Shown here one piece after another: positions 45,127-56,435 of a stretch of DNA of 64,000 nt (its first letter is position 1; each line of letters begins with the position of its first letter). The translations under genes were made by a program, and so were the position numbers. Below the pieces are notes generated by a model. That model worked only from the letters and a program-made list of their open reading frames with translations. It was not told where the DNA came from and did no database searches. Origin of the DNA: Mortierella hygrophila (taxonomy: Eukaryota > Mortierellomycota > Mortierellomycetes > Mortierellales > Mortierellaceae); the NCBI GenBank assembly GCA_015680625.1, contig JAAAXW010000013.1, positions 308,910 to 372,909 on the forward strand, in the 5' to 3' direction.

Positions 45127-46379
45127 ATGGCTGCATTGGCTGGTCTGAAGGTGATTGAAATTGCCGGTCTGGCACCCGCCCCCTTTGCCGGCAAGGTGCT
45201 CGCGGACTTTGGCGCAGACGTGATCCGTGTCGACCGCTCAACCTCCGCCATGAACCTCGATGTCCTCGCCCAGAACAAGCGCTCTATCGCTCTCAACCTC
45301 AAATCGCCTGCCGGTATCGAGGCTTTGATCCGTCTCTGCGAGAAGGCCGACGTCGTTATCGAGCCCTTCCGTCCCGGTGTCATGGAGAGACTCGGCCTTG
45401 GTCCTGACGTGCTCTTGAAGAGGAACCCTAGACTGATCTATGCAAGGATGACCGGTTTCGGTCAGGAGGGACACTATGCCAAGATGGCTGGACACGATAT
45501 CAACTACCTCGCCATCTCTGGTGTCTTGAGCGTAAGTCGCATGCTTTTGCTTTTTTTTGTCTCAAGAGGATATCATGAGAAACGTATGTGCAGCACATGT
45601 GTCGCATTCATATGAACCTGGTATTAACGTTTCACGATTCTCACTAACATTAATTTTGACAGACACTGGGCAAGCACGACGAGAAGCCCGCGTTCCCAAT
45701 CAACCTCCTCGCCGACTTTGCTGGCGGTGGACTAATGTGTGCTCTCGGCGTGCTCCTGGCCCTCCAAGAACGCACAAAGTCAGGCAAGGGTCAGGTGGTC
45801 GATGCCGCCATGATTGACGGCGTTAACTATCTCGGATCCTTTGTCTACAACATGAACAAAGCCGGTGCGCTCTTCCAAACCCCCGCCGGTACTGGTCAGT
45901 TGGATGGCGGTTCACACTTTTACGACACCTACAAGACCAAGGACGGACTCTTCATGGCCGTGGGTGCGATCGAGGTCGAGTTCTACAAGCTATTGCTTAA
46001 AGGATTGGAGCTTGACGAGGAAAAGGACAAGTTGCCAGAGCAGATGGATTCAAGCAACTGGCCCAAGATGAAGGCGCTGTTCACAAGGATCTTTTTGAGC
46101 AAAACCCAGGCCGAGTGGGTCAAGATCTTTGACAAGACCGATGCATGTGTTACGCCTGTGTTGGACTACTACTCAATGCCAACACCTGCTCCCGCACCAA
46201 GACTTCTTAGGACCCCAGCGAAGTTACCTGTCTCCAACGATGGGACGGACGTGTTCCTCGAGGTCGGTGGCGAGAGCAAGAAAATCTTAGCTGAGGCTGG
46301 ATTCTCTGAGGAGGAGATTAGAGATCTTGTTGCAAAGAAGGCTGTGGCAGGAGCAGGTCTGGAAAAGTCGTCGTTGTAG
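45127..46379 (+). CDS. AMACR: Alpha-methylacyl-CoA racemase-like family III CoA-transferase
   Basis: Racemises 2-methyl-branched acyl-CoAs so that they can enter peroxisomal or mitochondrial beta-oxidation. Exons: 45127-45531 and 45663-46379, 373 residues, phase 0. Family text: GLKVIEIAGLAPAPFAGKVL, DFGADVIRVDR, NKRSIALNLKSPAG, RLIYARMTGFGQ. The catalytic pair is in AGHDINYLAISGVLS (His) and INLLADFAGGGL (Asp), then GGSHFYDTYKTKDG. The last residues KSSL resemble the KASL peroxisomal signal of human AMACR, so dual or peroxisomal location is possible; no presequence is visible. AATAAA is at 46417-46422. Other family III CoA-transferases look similar, but the HDINY...DF catalytic layout favours the racemase. 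Confidence 0.9.
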
Positions 46380-47243
46380 GTTTTGGTTATGTCTTTCGAG
46401 AATAGTTTTCTCGGTAAATAAACTAAAAGACAAGAAGCGACGTTGCGATACCGACGTGCGTTTCGAATGTTATTGACAAACAACAACCAAAAAAACGCCC
46501 TTTTGGATTTCAGTCGAAGTCGGCGCGACTTCACCGCTCAGGTCCTAGAACAAGCAAATCTTTTTACTGCTCTTCAAATGAACAATGATGAGCAGTAAAG
46601 CACTGTTATTGCTTTATTCATTGTTATTGATTCTGTTGAGAATGTTCCCTCTGACGGGTCCAAGAGAGCCTGTAAGGCTTGCCATTCGCAGTCTCGACAC
46701 TCATTTAGACGCCGCCGCCTACTTTTAGTTCCTTATTATCCATGAGTCTTCTTCCTCTTCACCTCTTTCTAATTTTTCTTTTGAGGAATTGGTCAATTGA
46801 CACACCAATGTCGTTTGCAGGAACGAAGAGGGACCTATAAAATTTCAACGCCAAGATTAACCCAAAAAAAAAATGCGGCGCGTCAATGCCAGGGTTGGGT
46901 CAAACGAAGAGTAAGGGGGCTGACAAACTAGCAAGAAGTAAACAACATCCATGCTCCCGCCAGCATGGATGAATCCCATCCAAAACGCGGCGCTTTTTAC
47001 TTTTGTCCAGTATTATCCACCACGCCGCATATAAATGTGTGCGCCTGTGCGCACCCTTTTTTTTTCTTTTAGTATTTTTTCATAACACCCACAGCCACCG
47101 CTTGTTTCCCGATCAACCTTTTTCTTCACCTCTTCTGCCTCTAATTGCTTTCGCCTCGAACATATACCCTTGTTTTGTCAGTCCACGCATCGCTCACCAT
47201 TCTCACATCTTGCTTACCACACACACATACACACATACACGAA
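46380..47243. other. CDD1: Intergenic, promoter of cytidine deaminase gene
   Basis: After the racemase poly(A) signal no gene is seen. TATAAA at 47030-47035, in GCATATAAATG, is a good TATA box 209 bp before the deaminase ATG. It is followed by a T/C-rich initiator zone and an ACACAC-rich leader. Confidence 0.55.
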
Positions 47244-47678
47244 ATGAACCGACAATTAATGGCCTCGATGCTGTCCGACCGACAGATCGAAGTTCTCATC
47301 AGCAAAGCCCTCGAGGCACGGGAAACGTCCTACTGCCCATACTCTCAGTTCCGCGTCGGCTCTGCGCTTCGGACAGTCGACGGCAAGATTTTCCAGGGCT
47401 GCAATATCGAGAATGCCGCGTACGGTGGGGCCATCTGTGCCGAGCGGACGGCATTTGCCAAGGCGATCTCGGATGGCTATCGACGGTTTGTGGCCATTGC
47501 GGTGGCGTGCGATTACAACCAGTTCATCACACCCTGCGGTATCTGCCGACAGTTTATGAACGAGTTTGGCAAGAATCTCGAAATCTTTTTCGTGAACGAT
47601 GATCGGTCCTATCGGAGAGCTGTCCTTGAAGATCTCCTGCCCTATGCCTTTGGGCCCGAGAATGGTCCTCTCAAGTGA
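47244..47678 (+). CDS. CDD1: Cytidine deaminase
   Basis: Zinc hydrolase of pyrimidine salvage: (deoxy)cytidine to (deoxy)uridine. 144 residues, no intron, the typical length of the homotetrameric form. The substrate and zinc motifs are complete: YSQFRVGSAL, GCNIENAAYG, the CAE motif in AICAERTAFAKAI (zinc Cys and catalytic Glu) and PCGICRQFM (two zinc Cys). The open frame continues upstream to 47145, but the CA-repeat there is a leader. ATG 47244 (ACGAAATGAAC) gives MNRQLMASMLS, and the nearby ATG at 47259 is an alternative. AATAAA at 47821-47826. Confidence 0.96.
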   Translation: MNRQLMASMLSDRQIEVLISKALEARETSYCPYSQFRVGSALRTVDGKIFQGCNIENAAYGGAICAERTAFAKAISDGYRRFVAIAVACDYNQFITPCGICRQFMNEFGKNLEIFFVNDDRSYRRAVLEDLLPYAFGPENGPLK

Positions 47679-49059
47679 ACAGAAAGATATACTTTTCCTT
47701 CACCTGCCTTCCCTCTCCCTCTCATCTTGTGACACTAACCGTATGTAGTTGATATTAGCATTCGCTCATTTACGTTGTCATACCTCTTTAACCCTGTCAC
47801 TCACAGATATGAATAGCCTGAATAAAAAAGGGACGATCTACTTTTCCATAAATGAGCTTTCTACTCCCTCCTCTCCACGCCACACGCACACCCGCACAGC
47901 ATTCGTGATCGCTTTTCAACTACTAAACAAAGATGTCGTGCCTTTCCAGTAAATAAATCCCCGATGGCCTGGGCAAACGAAAAAATGCACACAAACCTTG
48001 CCATCTCCTCATCTCCAACAACTTGACCATAGGTGCCAATTACTTGATTAGTATATCTAAATTCGATCGTTTTCCTATCTTAATTCATTTCCTTCGTTGA
48101 ACCTTTCGATGCCACAAAGTCCATCAATCTTCATGGCCTTCTTAGTCTCATTTCAAATCGCAAAACTCCATTGCGGCATATCAATCTCCACCAAAGATCA
48201 CATATATCTGCTTCTCTGTCTGTCAGCTCAAGCCCTGCGCACATGGATGGTGAGGTAGTGATATGGCTGTTCCATTGGTTATCATGCGAGCCATGGGTGC
48301 GTGTGTCAGTCCTCGTTATTGTTTTCTTCTCTTCGGGAAGAAAATATTGCCGTTTTGTGTTTTGCAACATTTTGCTTTATCGTTAGCGCTAGCAAAGTGC
48401 GGCGTGTCTCTTCCCATGTCAACTTTTCGCGCATCCCTTGTTTTCACCATTTTGCCACCTGCAAGGGCTAGGGTTGTGCGTGTGCTTCTTCATTTTTCTT
48501 TGTGAGCATCCCAATCGACCATCAATTGCGTCCAAGGTCCACCCCAAAAGTCGAGGGTCATCACGTCCTCTTGGACACCACCATTCAGATGCTTTTCCTT
48601 CCATTGTTATTATCTTCTGGGCCGCCTCCGCCGCATGTTATCTAGAGCGCTCGTCTTTTGTGTGCTCGTGCACATAGTAGATAAGAAGCGAATAAGGAAA
48701 GAAGGAAGGTAAGAATCAAGGTACAAAGCGCACCATTGTTTTTTCCGTCCCTGACACCGATCCAGCGCCACCAAAGTGTTCTTCATTTATCAATGCACGT
48801 GATGCAGACGCTGTCGCTTACTTCACCGCCCTGAAGAACTCACCCATCGCTCCAACTTCTTGTCTTCACAACACCGAACCAACCACGCGCAAAAACCCCC
48901 AACGGACCATTCATTCACTAGACGCCCAAGGACAATCAGGAAAATTTTCAACACAACCAGTAGCCTTCCTCCACCAGAGACAAGACTACCTCAGAATCAC
49001 CAAGGATCGCGAAAAAACAACAGATCCATGCCATCAACCCTGAAAGCCAAAACAAAACC
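47679..49059. other. Intergenic, no gene seen
   Basis: 1.4 kb between cytidine deaminase and MED8. Poly(A)-type AATAAA motifs lie at 47821 and about 47951. The right 200 bp (48850-49059) are an A/C-rich leader-like stretch preceding MED8. No family recognised. Confidence 0.5.
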
Positions 49060-50478
49060 ATGAACACCACCCATCTTTCTATTGAGGAGCGTCGCACAAT
49101 GGAGTACCTGGAGAGCGTAAAAACGCGTCTGGTCCAACTCCACGAATCCATCCACTTCTTTTTGCGCTCCATCAACCCTGAAACCACTCCCGGCACAGTA
49201 TCATGGTACGTCGAGGGCGTTGACATTGACAGCGTCCGCTGACATATATCAAACAATTGAACACCGTTTTTGGCCCAAACGCAGTCTTAACACAAACACA
49301 TTAATACTCGTTCTATAGGACGGAGCTGCACTCAAAGTTCAACGTCCTGATCGCAAAATACCTGCACTTAACCAACATCCTCAACAACCCCCAGATCACC
49401 CTCCAACCACGGGACTACACCGTCTTCCCCTTTGAACCGCCCGCAAACGATCAACAGGTCCAGAACCTGTCTGTTCTCCTTCGGACAAAACTCTTTCCGG
49501 AACTGGAACAGGCGGATGAAGAGAGGATCAAGGAGGGAACCATCCCAGGGTTGCCTGTTCTGCCACCATCGCCTGCACCTAATAAGGCGGTTAACCCTAC
49601 AGCTGTGAATGTTCCTTATGGAACTCCTGAGGAGAAGAAGCAGTGGAATGTGTACAAGGTAACAACATTGAGTTCTGGAACCTATTTTATTGTGTTTGGG
49701 CACAGCAGAGAATGCAAAGGGGAATAGCTTGGAGGCTTACATTGTCACTAATATGATTACATTCCTATTTATGCGACAGCTCAAGGTTGCGATGCACGAT
49801 GAGCTCTGTAGGAAAGCGGACGGGATTTTCGAACAGCAGAGAGACATGGTTCACACCAAGGTGCGATACGAATCCGACGACGATGACGAGGATGACAATG
49901 AGGAGGAAGTAGCAGTCGGAGACGAGAACGGAGGAGGAGGCATCAAGCGTGAGAGAGATACTTCAGGACCATCGGCAGCTGGAAGTAGCAATAAGAAGGC
50001 CAAAGTTGAAGCTAACCCGTTGCCTACCGACGAGTTCTTGGGTACCTCGGCTTCGGTCCGGTATGTGGATGACTGGGCTGGAAATTTGAATGATGTGGAC
50101 GGATACAGTTCAGGTGCTGATGATCAGGCAGGAGAAGGTGCTGGATTTGAGGGCGACGGTGTGTTTGATGACAGCTACTTTGAGGCACGGCGGCGGGAAG
50201 GCGCACTGAGTAGCGATGACGATGACGAGGAGGAGGAGTCTAGTGAGGAGGAACTTGAGTCTTTGCAAGGCGATGAACCCGCTGAGCAGGGTTTGGATCA
50301 GGGGCATGAGGAAAAGGAGGAGGAGGAGGATGCTTTCATGGAGGTCGTCTCGCCTGCTGCTCCTATCAGCTCACAGATTTCATCCGCAGGATCTAATGTC
50401 GGCATGGCCCCAGCAGTGGAGACGTTTGATGAGGACGATGATGACGAAGAAGAAATGGAGGAAGTAGAAGTCGCCTAA
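49060..50478 (+). CDS. MED8: Mediator subunit Med8, with a long acidic C-terminal extension
   Basis: Head-module subunit of the Mediator coactivator (RNA polymerase II transcription, nucleus). Exons: 49060-49205, 49319-49658, 49780-50478, 394 residues, phases close. The first ~130 residues carry the Med8 signature: an N-terminal helix (ERRTMEYLESVKTRLVQLHE), a short Pro/Ser-Trp segment (GTVSWTELHSKFNVLIAKY), YTVFPFEPP, and QNLSVLLRTKLFPELE. Residues 165-190 form another helix (KVAMHDELCRKADGIFEQQR). The remaining ~200 residues are Asp/Glu/Ser-rich with a KRERD...KKAKVE basic patch that could be a nuclear signal. Fungal and animal Med8 are usually about 220-270 residues, so the acidic tail is unusual. 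The call rests on the N-terminal half. Confidence 0.7.
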
Positions 50479-50709
50479 AGTCTGGCCTCTCTGTCGCTTC
50501 TCCTCCAAGCCTTCAAACCCTAATATAACATGGCTTCATTGTTTCTTTTCACCCTCCACCTCTTTCAAACTGCCAAGCTCAGGCGATTTGCTCCATTGAT
50601 TCGTATGGATACCCATTTGTTGTTGTTTTTTTTGGTTTTTTTTTTGCTCGGAATGTCTGTTTCTTTAACGAGAGGATGGATGTCGCTCATTTTTTATTGC
50701 TTGTTTTTC

Positions 50710-51693
50710 TTAAGCTGTAGCATCGGCAGATGACGTAATAGACTCAACGACTGACTCCTCAGCACTACCAGCCTTCTTCTTCTCCCAGGGCTTCAGCTTG
50801 GGCGCCAACTTGGCTTCGCTTGGCGTTCCCTCTGCCAAATTGTTGGGAATCTGACGAATGCCTATTCAAACACACGCAGAGAAAAGGAAATAATAATGAG
50901 TAGGTTAGTTTGTTTTCATATCGTCCCTTGCTTTGCGCTTGTATGATTTGTCTTTTGTAAACAGTACCTGGGATGGGCTTTCCTGACGCGATCAGTTCAC
51001 AGATCTCCTGGAATGACTTTGGATATGTAGGGTCTAAATGGTATGAATGAAACCAACAAGGCATTAGTGGTCTGTGTCGACATGTCGCTGAGTTGCCCCT
51101 CGATTGCGTTAGTAAAAACGAAGTGTTTCTTACCAGCAGCAGTGGAGGAGGACTGAGATTCTTCTGCGATAGTCTCGTCGACGATTGGTGCTGCGGGTGT
51201 TGATGATGGTGCTGAAGATCCCTGTGACTCATCCTGATCGATAGAAGTGGCTGCCTTTAATTGGCGCCATGCCTGGTACTGGTTATAGTCAAAGCTCTGC
51301 ACAAAGCTATATTGCAGAGAAAAGTCAATGAGTGCGAGACAGGTTAATATGGTCCAATTTGATTCGGTTGAAGACAGCAGGAAGAGGTTGGTAACATTGA
51401 TTTACCGAGAGTAGTAAAAGTATTTCGCCTTTTCGACAGCATCCTTCTGCTCCTGTGCCGATTTGTTCTGGGCGTTCCCGATAATGGACTTCATTCCCGC
51501 CTATTTAAATAAAAAAAAAAAAAAAAAGGGCGAGATGCTCGTGTCAGTACAGTGTTCAAGTACTTTTGCCCTGTTTGTCGAACAGTTCGGTTAGTACGTA
51601 TGTGTGTACCTGGAAGTTGGCGTCGGCATCAAAGCTGTAGCTCTCGAACTTTTGGAAGAGCTGTTCTTGTTGCTGTACTGTTGATGTCTCCAT
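50710..51693 (-). CDS. PEX39: Pex39-like KPWE-domain protein (candidate peroxin)
   Basis: Small soluble protein of the KPWE-domain family, whose members human C6orf226 and yeast Yjr012c were recently named Pex39 and assist Pex7-dependent PTS2 import. Exons: 51693-51610, 51500-51406, 51306-51134, 51033-50968, 50861-50710, 189 residues, all phases close. The N-terminus has FQKFESYSFDADANFQ, then AKYFYYSRF and FDYNQYQAWRQLK, a disordered Ser/Gln linker, PTYPKSFQEICELIASGKP, IPGIRQIPNNLAEGTPS and the hallmark LKPWEKKKAG. No membrane segment. Convergent with MED8 (231 bp between stops), next to lipid and peroxisome genes. Family assignment is by motif recognition; function is carried over from the family. 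Confidence 0.8.
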
Positions 51694-52162
51694 GTTTTCT
51701 TTTCTTGCTTCGCGGGTTAACGAGGTGATGGTTGAGAGGAATGGAATAGAATGGAATGGAGGGACGGAGGTTGAAGTTGATGCAACAGTGCTTTTTGAAA
51801 AAATGGGCAGGAAGAATGACAGTCATCACGTGCCAATCTAATGTTGACTTTTGGGCGGAAAAGGAACCAGACCCCGCCCCTCCTCGCCCCGCTTTTCCGG
51901 AGCCCACATCAGCACCGGAGATTGTAACCCTGCAAAAAAAAAAAAAAAAAAGTTCGGAAAACAGCACAGTTTCTCGGAAGTTTTTGAGTGTATGAATGGA
52001 AAAAGCAGCCGATATGTGGGGTTTTTTTATTTTTTGCAAAGTGGTATACAGTGATGAATGCCAATGAGTGATTTCTAGTGAATGAATGGATATCGCTGAC
52101 TTTTTTCGAAAATGGAGGGGAATTAAATGCCCATGAATGAAGAGGGGAAGCGGAAAAGTTCT
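51694..52162. other. Intergenic, PEX39 promoter and desaturase 3' UTR
   Basis: 470 bp with an A-tract at about 51934-51951. No coding sequence recognised. Confidence 0.5.
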
Positions 52163-53841
52163 CTAGTACTTATAGAAAACAACCTCGCCTTCGTCCTCAA
52201 CAAAGCGGCACTCTCTCCAGTTGCGGTACAGGGCTTTGGCGATAGGGGTATCGTCGAAGATGTAGTACTTGCCCAACTTGGCCTTGAGATGCTTGGTGGC
52301 CTCGACGGCGTTGTAGAAGGGCATCTGCGAGAACATGTGATGGCACTGGTGAGAGTCGCCAATGTGGTGGTGCAAGTGGTTGACGATGGTTCCGAAGGAG
52401 CGGTCAACAGTGCAGGCGGCTCCACGCTGGAAGTTCCAGACGTTGTCACGGAAGTGGGGGACCTGGGGGTCGGTATGTTGGAGGTAGGTAATGCAGACGA
52501 TCCAAGCGTTGACGCCGAGGTAAGGGATACCATAGTACATGAAGACGGTCAGGGGCGAGAAGAGGATCGAGAGGTAGGTGAGGATCGAGGTCATGGCGAC
52601 GATACCGCAGTTGGAGTAGAAGATGTTCTTGGCCTGATGTGGCTCATAGAGGGGGGCGATGGTCTGGAAGTGGTTGATCCAGTGGGCGTGCTCGGGGCCA
52701 GAAAAGTTGATGAAGAGGTACAGAGGCCATCCGAAGGTGAGGACAAAGATGAGCGAGCCGAGGGTGTAGATGGGGGTTTCGGCAAAGATCGACTCGTGAT
52801 GGTCGTGGTGGTGTTCCTGAGTGTTGTTGAGCTCGTCCTGCTTCTGCTGCTCGGCGGGGGCGGGGAGACCCTTGTAGGAGCGGGTGGCGGGGAGGAAGAC
52901 GACGTCCTTGGTCATGGATCCAGTTCCCTTGTGGTGCTTCGAGTGCGACATCTGCCAGGCCTGGTAAGGGACCAAGAGAGCCGAGTGGAGGACCCAGCCA
53001 AAGATAGTGTTGACGGTCTTGCTGTCCGAGAAGGCGGCATGTCCGCACTCTATTGTTATTTAATAGAGGGTACAAAAAAACGTGGGTCAGTGTCTGTTTG
53101 TTGTACTCTCTCCTTGGTGTAGCTTGTCAAACGTATCATTCTAATCGAATGAGAAAAACCAATAATATTTTCCAGATCCGCTCGAGGAAATTGAAGGAAC
53201 AATCCTCCTCCCTCGTCTTCAAACTGGTGCCTGACTTTCCAGACGAAAGGAAGAAAAGAAAAGAAAATAGCCCATATTTTGTGCCACCAGCGCTTCCATC
53301 TGTCCGTCTGTCTGTTTGTCTGTGTTGTTCCACATTGCTCTTGCTATCGATGTCCTCTACTGCCATCAATTGATTGTCATCCCACTCTTCTTTCCATCTT
53401 CATTCCTCTGCCCAACAGATTCAATTAACAACGTTGCCTGGCCCTTTTTTTCTGTTCTATTCTGGTTCAGCCCTTCATATCTGATTTTTCACATATCCGC
53501 AAAAGCATACCATGAGCCAAGATCCAGGGTCCAACCATGACAGTTCCTTGAATGATCCAGTAAGCGATCCAGGCAGGGATCCTCAAAGCGAGCGAGGGCA
53601 GAGTGTCGATAAAGGTAGCGCAGTAAAAAACGGCAGCGATGGTGACAAGATCCTTGACGACGTGCATGATCGACTTTGTGGTGTCCCTGACGAAGAGGTG
53701 GGCGGGGATCGCATCACGGATCTCCTTAATTGTAAATTCCATGGGCACATAGTTGCGCTCGTATTGCTGCTTGGTGGCGGTCTCGTCTTCGACGACGATA
53801 CGGCGACGGACCTGGTCGTCGACAACGTGAGGAGGGGCCAT
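52163..53841 (-). CDS. Omega-3 (delta-15) fatty acid desaturase, ER membrane
   Basis: Di-iron membrane desaturase; in Mortierella relatives it converts n-6 to n-3 fatty acids. Exons: 53841-53511 and 53049-52163, 405 residues, phases close across a 461-nt intron. The three histidine boxes are HECGH (110-114), HSKHH (146-150) and HQCHH (344-348). Hydrophobic pairs lie around VTIAAVFYCATFIDTLPS, AYWIIQGTVMVGPWILA and LGSLIFVLTFGWPLYLF. The N-terminus (MAPPHVVDDQVRRRIVVEDE) and NYVPMEFTIKEIRDAIPAHL agree with what I recall of M. alpina omega-3 desaturase rather than its delta-12 paralogue, which differs in the N-terminus and third-box context. A His/Glu-rich insert (TQEHHHDHHES) is present. Exact regioselectivity is inferred. 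Confidence 0.92.
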
Positions 53842-56435
53842 TCTTTTGGTGGGTGGGAGGGAGGAGGGGTGGAGGGTGGGGAGGAGAGGAGTAAGGAAGA
53901 AAGGAAGAAAGGAAAGAAAAAGAAGAAAAGAGAAGGAGAAAAAGGATCGAAGGATATTGACAAAAGAAAAGGAAGAGGGGACCGGAGGATGAAAACAAAA
54001 ACAATAACAATGAGGAACAAAAGTAGTCCTCGCAGCGGGTAATGGCAAATGAGTCGAATGGCGTCTTATTAGCTCTTTTGCCTGTCTGCCTGTGTGTCTG
54101 TTCTTGTGTCTGTCTGTCTGTGTGTTGTTGTTGCGGGGTCCGAAGAAGGAAGGTGAAGATGAACAAGGAAGGAGGAGGAGTGCGGAGGTCGATCCTCTCC
54201 TATCCATCTCCAAAGCTGAATGAAACCAAATGGCTGGTCTCCCTTATCATAGAGTTCATTTTCTGTATTGACAGAATGGTCCATGATTGGCCGCTTTCCG
54301 TTGGGAAGAGAAAAAAATATGGTCCTTCGAAACTCAAATCGAGTTTGAGTGGTTGTTTCGTCCTTCAGGAACGGAGATTCATCTGAAAGACATGCTATAT
54401 CTGATCCGGGTCCCTCTTTTTCTTTCTTTTCTTTCTTTTTTTTCTTTGGGCACTGCAGTGCAGGAAGGGAGGGATGAAATGGTAAGAAAAACAAGGACCA
54501 ACGGGAGCAAGGGGAGGAAAGGAGGATAGCGAGCAGATAACCTTGTACTCGATTTCTTGCGAATGATCAAAGAACCACCCATATCCTGCCCTTGACTACC
54601 CTCAGCCTTCTCATGAGCTCTTGAGGGGGTTGCCACACCTTTATTTCGATGTCGACAATTATTAAAATGGCTCACACGCTATTCAACCCAACAACTCGTG
54701 CAAAACAAAAAACAAAAAAAAAAAAAAAAAAAAAAAAAACTACGCAACCCATTCATGTGAGGATGGGGTTTGTATCCCGCCTCGTTTTCTCGATCGGGCG
54801 GTTGAGGGTATGGAAAATCAAGGTAGCTATACCTTCAATTGCCATGTTCTTTTTTGTACCACCCTCTCAATTTTTTGATACGTTGATACGAAGAACGAGC
54901 GAGTGCGTGGTCAAGTTTTTTTTTTCTGTGCTCACTCCCATGTTTAATTTTTATCCTTGCAGCCAACTCAAAAAGGCCCAATGCAGTGTTCTTGCCCCGA
55001 GGGATGGATAGAGAATAATAGGAGAGAGACACCAATTCTAGACACATGACTGTAGGTCTCAATGATACCAGTCAATTTTCACTAACCTTGTTTGTTCAAC
55101 ACAAGTGTCCAAGGCACTTGACTCCTCTCTGGAAACGGCTGCTCCCTTGAATACTTAAATACCACATGCCAATTGCGCCCAAGCAGGTGTGTAGATATAA
55201 CTCCCATGTTGTTACGTGCTTGAGTGAGGAATGCATAGTCAAGGATGAATCCAATTCTGCAGAAAGTAGCTAAAGGTGCAAAAATGGCTCGAGTCTGTGC
55301 GCTGTTGTTGACCAAGCCAAGGAGCTGTGCTTGCGACAGCCTGAGCAAAAGGAGATTCTGATATTTTGATCGCCTACCACCGATGGTGCCGTAAAGAGGT
55401 TTACTAGTGTTGCATTTCTAAACTACTCCATTCCTCACACATTCACTCTACTGAGAGAGACATAGAGAAACTGATTGTGCGCCAACATGCATACATGATG
55501 ACCCTTGTTATATGGCTCCACTGCGATATTCACCCTTGACCCTGAGTCGGTGGCTTAGAGCACCTTTAAGAAAGCTGGACTGCCTTTCCATCTTTTTCTT
55601 GCAATCCTTGAGCTTTTTCTTCAAGATATTGCAATACCCCTGATCGATGAAAACGCACGGCCCGTAATCGATAGGAAAGGAAAAGAAAAAGAAGCAGAAA
55701 GGATAAGCTGCTTGAATCATCGGACTGTTCAGACAGAGAGAGTTACTCCACAATGAAGACCGGAGAACACTTTGAACTGTTAACTATGGAGGGAGCATTG
55801 ATTTGCTCCCTCATTTGCTCCCTCTGTCGTCAATAGCAAGGACAAGGCACTGATGGACGAACTATAACCCTTTCCCGGCGGTGAAGAGTGTAAAACTCTT
55901 CACTCGAGTCTGAGGACGCTGACCGAGGGTCGCAGCTTTGCAAAGTGAGGCAGGAGTAGCTCGATGGGATCTCTCTCGACCTCACGGTGAGGAACAAGGA
56001 AGAGAACGACATATACATCTAGGATCGTTTAGTATCAGCCATCCCTTTGCAAAGCCTTTCGGGGGGTGACACACAACTCTAACTAAAGTATGTCATCAGA
56101 GACCGAGCCGACGAGCGAATAGGGTAAAATCTTGCGGGACAGGCAGACCCGGACTGGAATGAATGACCTGCTCCCCTTTTATTTCTTCTCCGCCACGATC
56201 GAGGCACCGTCTAACTGAGCGTGCGTCGTCTTCTCCACAGACCCTCCCTCTTTTTCCACCGGCTCACGGAAATACGTTTTTTCTCCTCAACTGACAAATA
56301 GAAGGCTAGTTTAGCCCCTTGATTTCCATTTTCTTTATATATGCCAGTCGTCTTTGCTTCTTTCTTCCTTACTCTCCACTCTTCATACCCCCCTCGACCT
56401 TTATCTTTCGCCCTTCCCTTTTTCACAGCAATACC
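53842..56435. other. Intergenic, mostly featureless; hairpin and orphan frame
   Basis: 2.6 kb between divergent desaturase and acyl-CoA synthetase genes. The desaturase side (53842-54010) is purine-rich on the plus strand, hence pyrimidine-rich upstream of that gene. An A-tract spans about 54714-54739. An unbroken 88-codon minus-strand frame (55082-55348, no ATG start) reads like real protein but matches nothing I know. A perfect 9-bp hairpin lies at 55881-55903. Confidence 0.5.
55881..55903. repeat. Perfect inverted repeat, 9-bp arms
   Basis: GTGAAGAGT (55881-55889) and ACTCTTCAC (55895-55903) pair across a 5-nt loop. The palindrome ACTCGAGT follows directly at 55902-55909. No terminator role is expected in a fungus. 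Confidence 0.8.

Noticed and set aside
52127..53122. 331-codon plus-strand frame antisense to the desaturase
   Set aside because: Val/Gly/Asp/Glu-rich shadow of the histidine-box coding strand; it runs through the desaturase splice acceptor.
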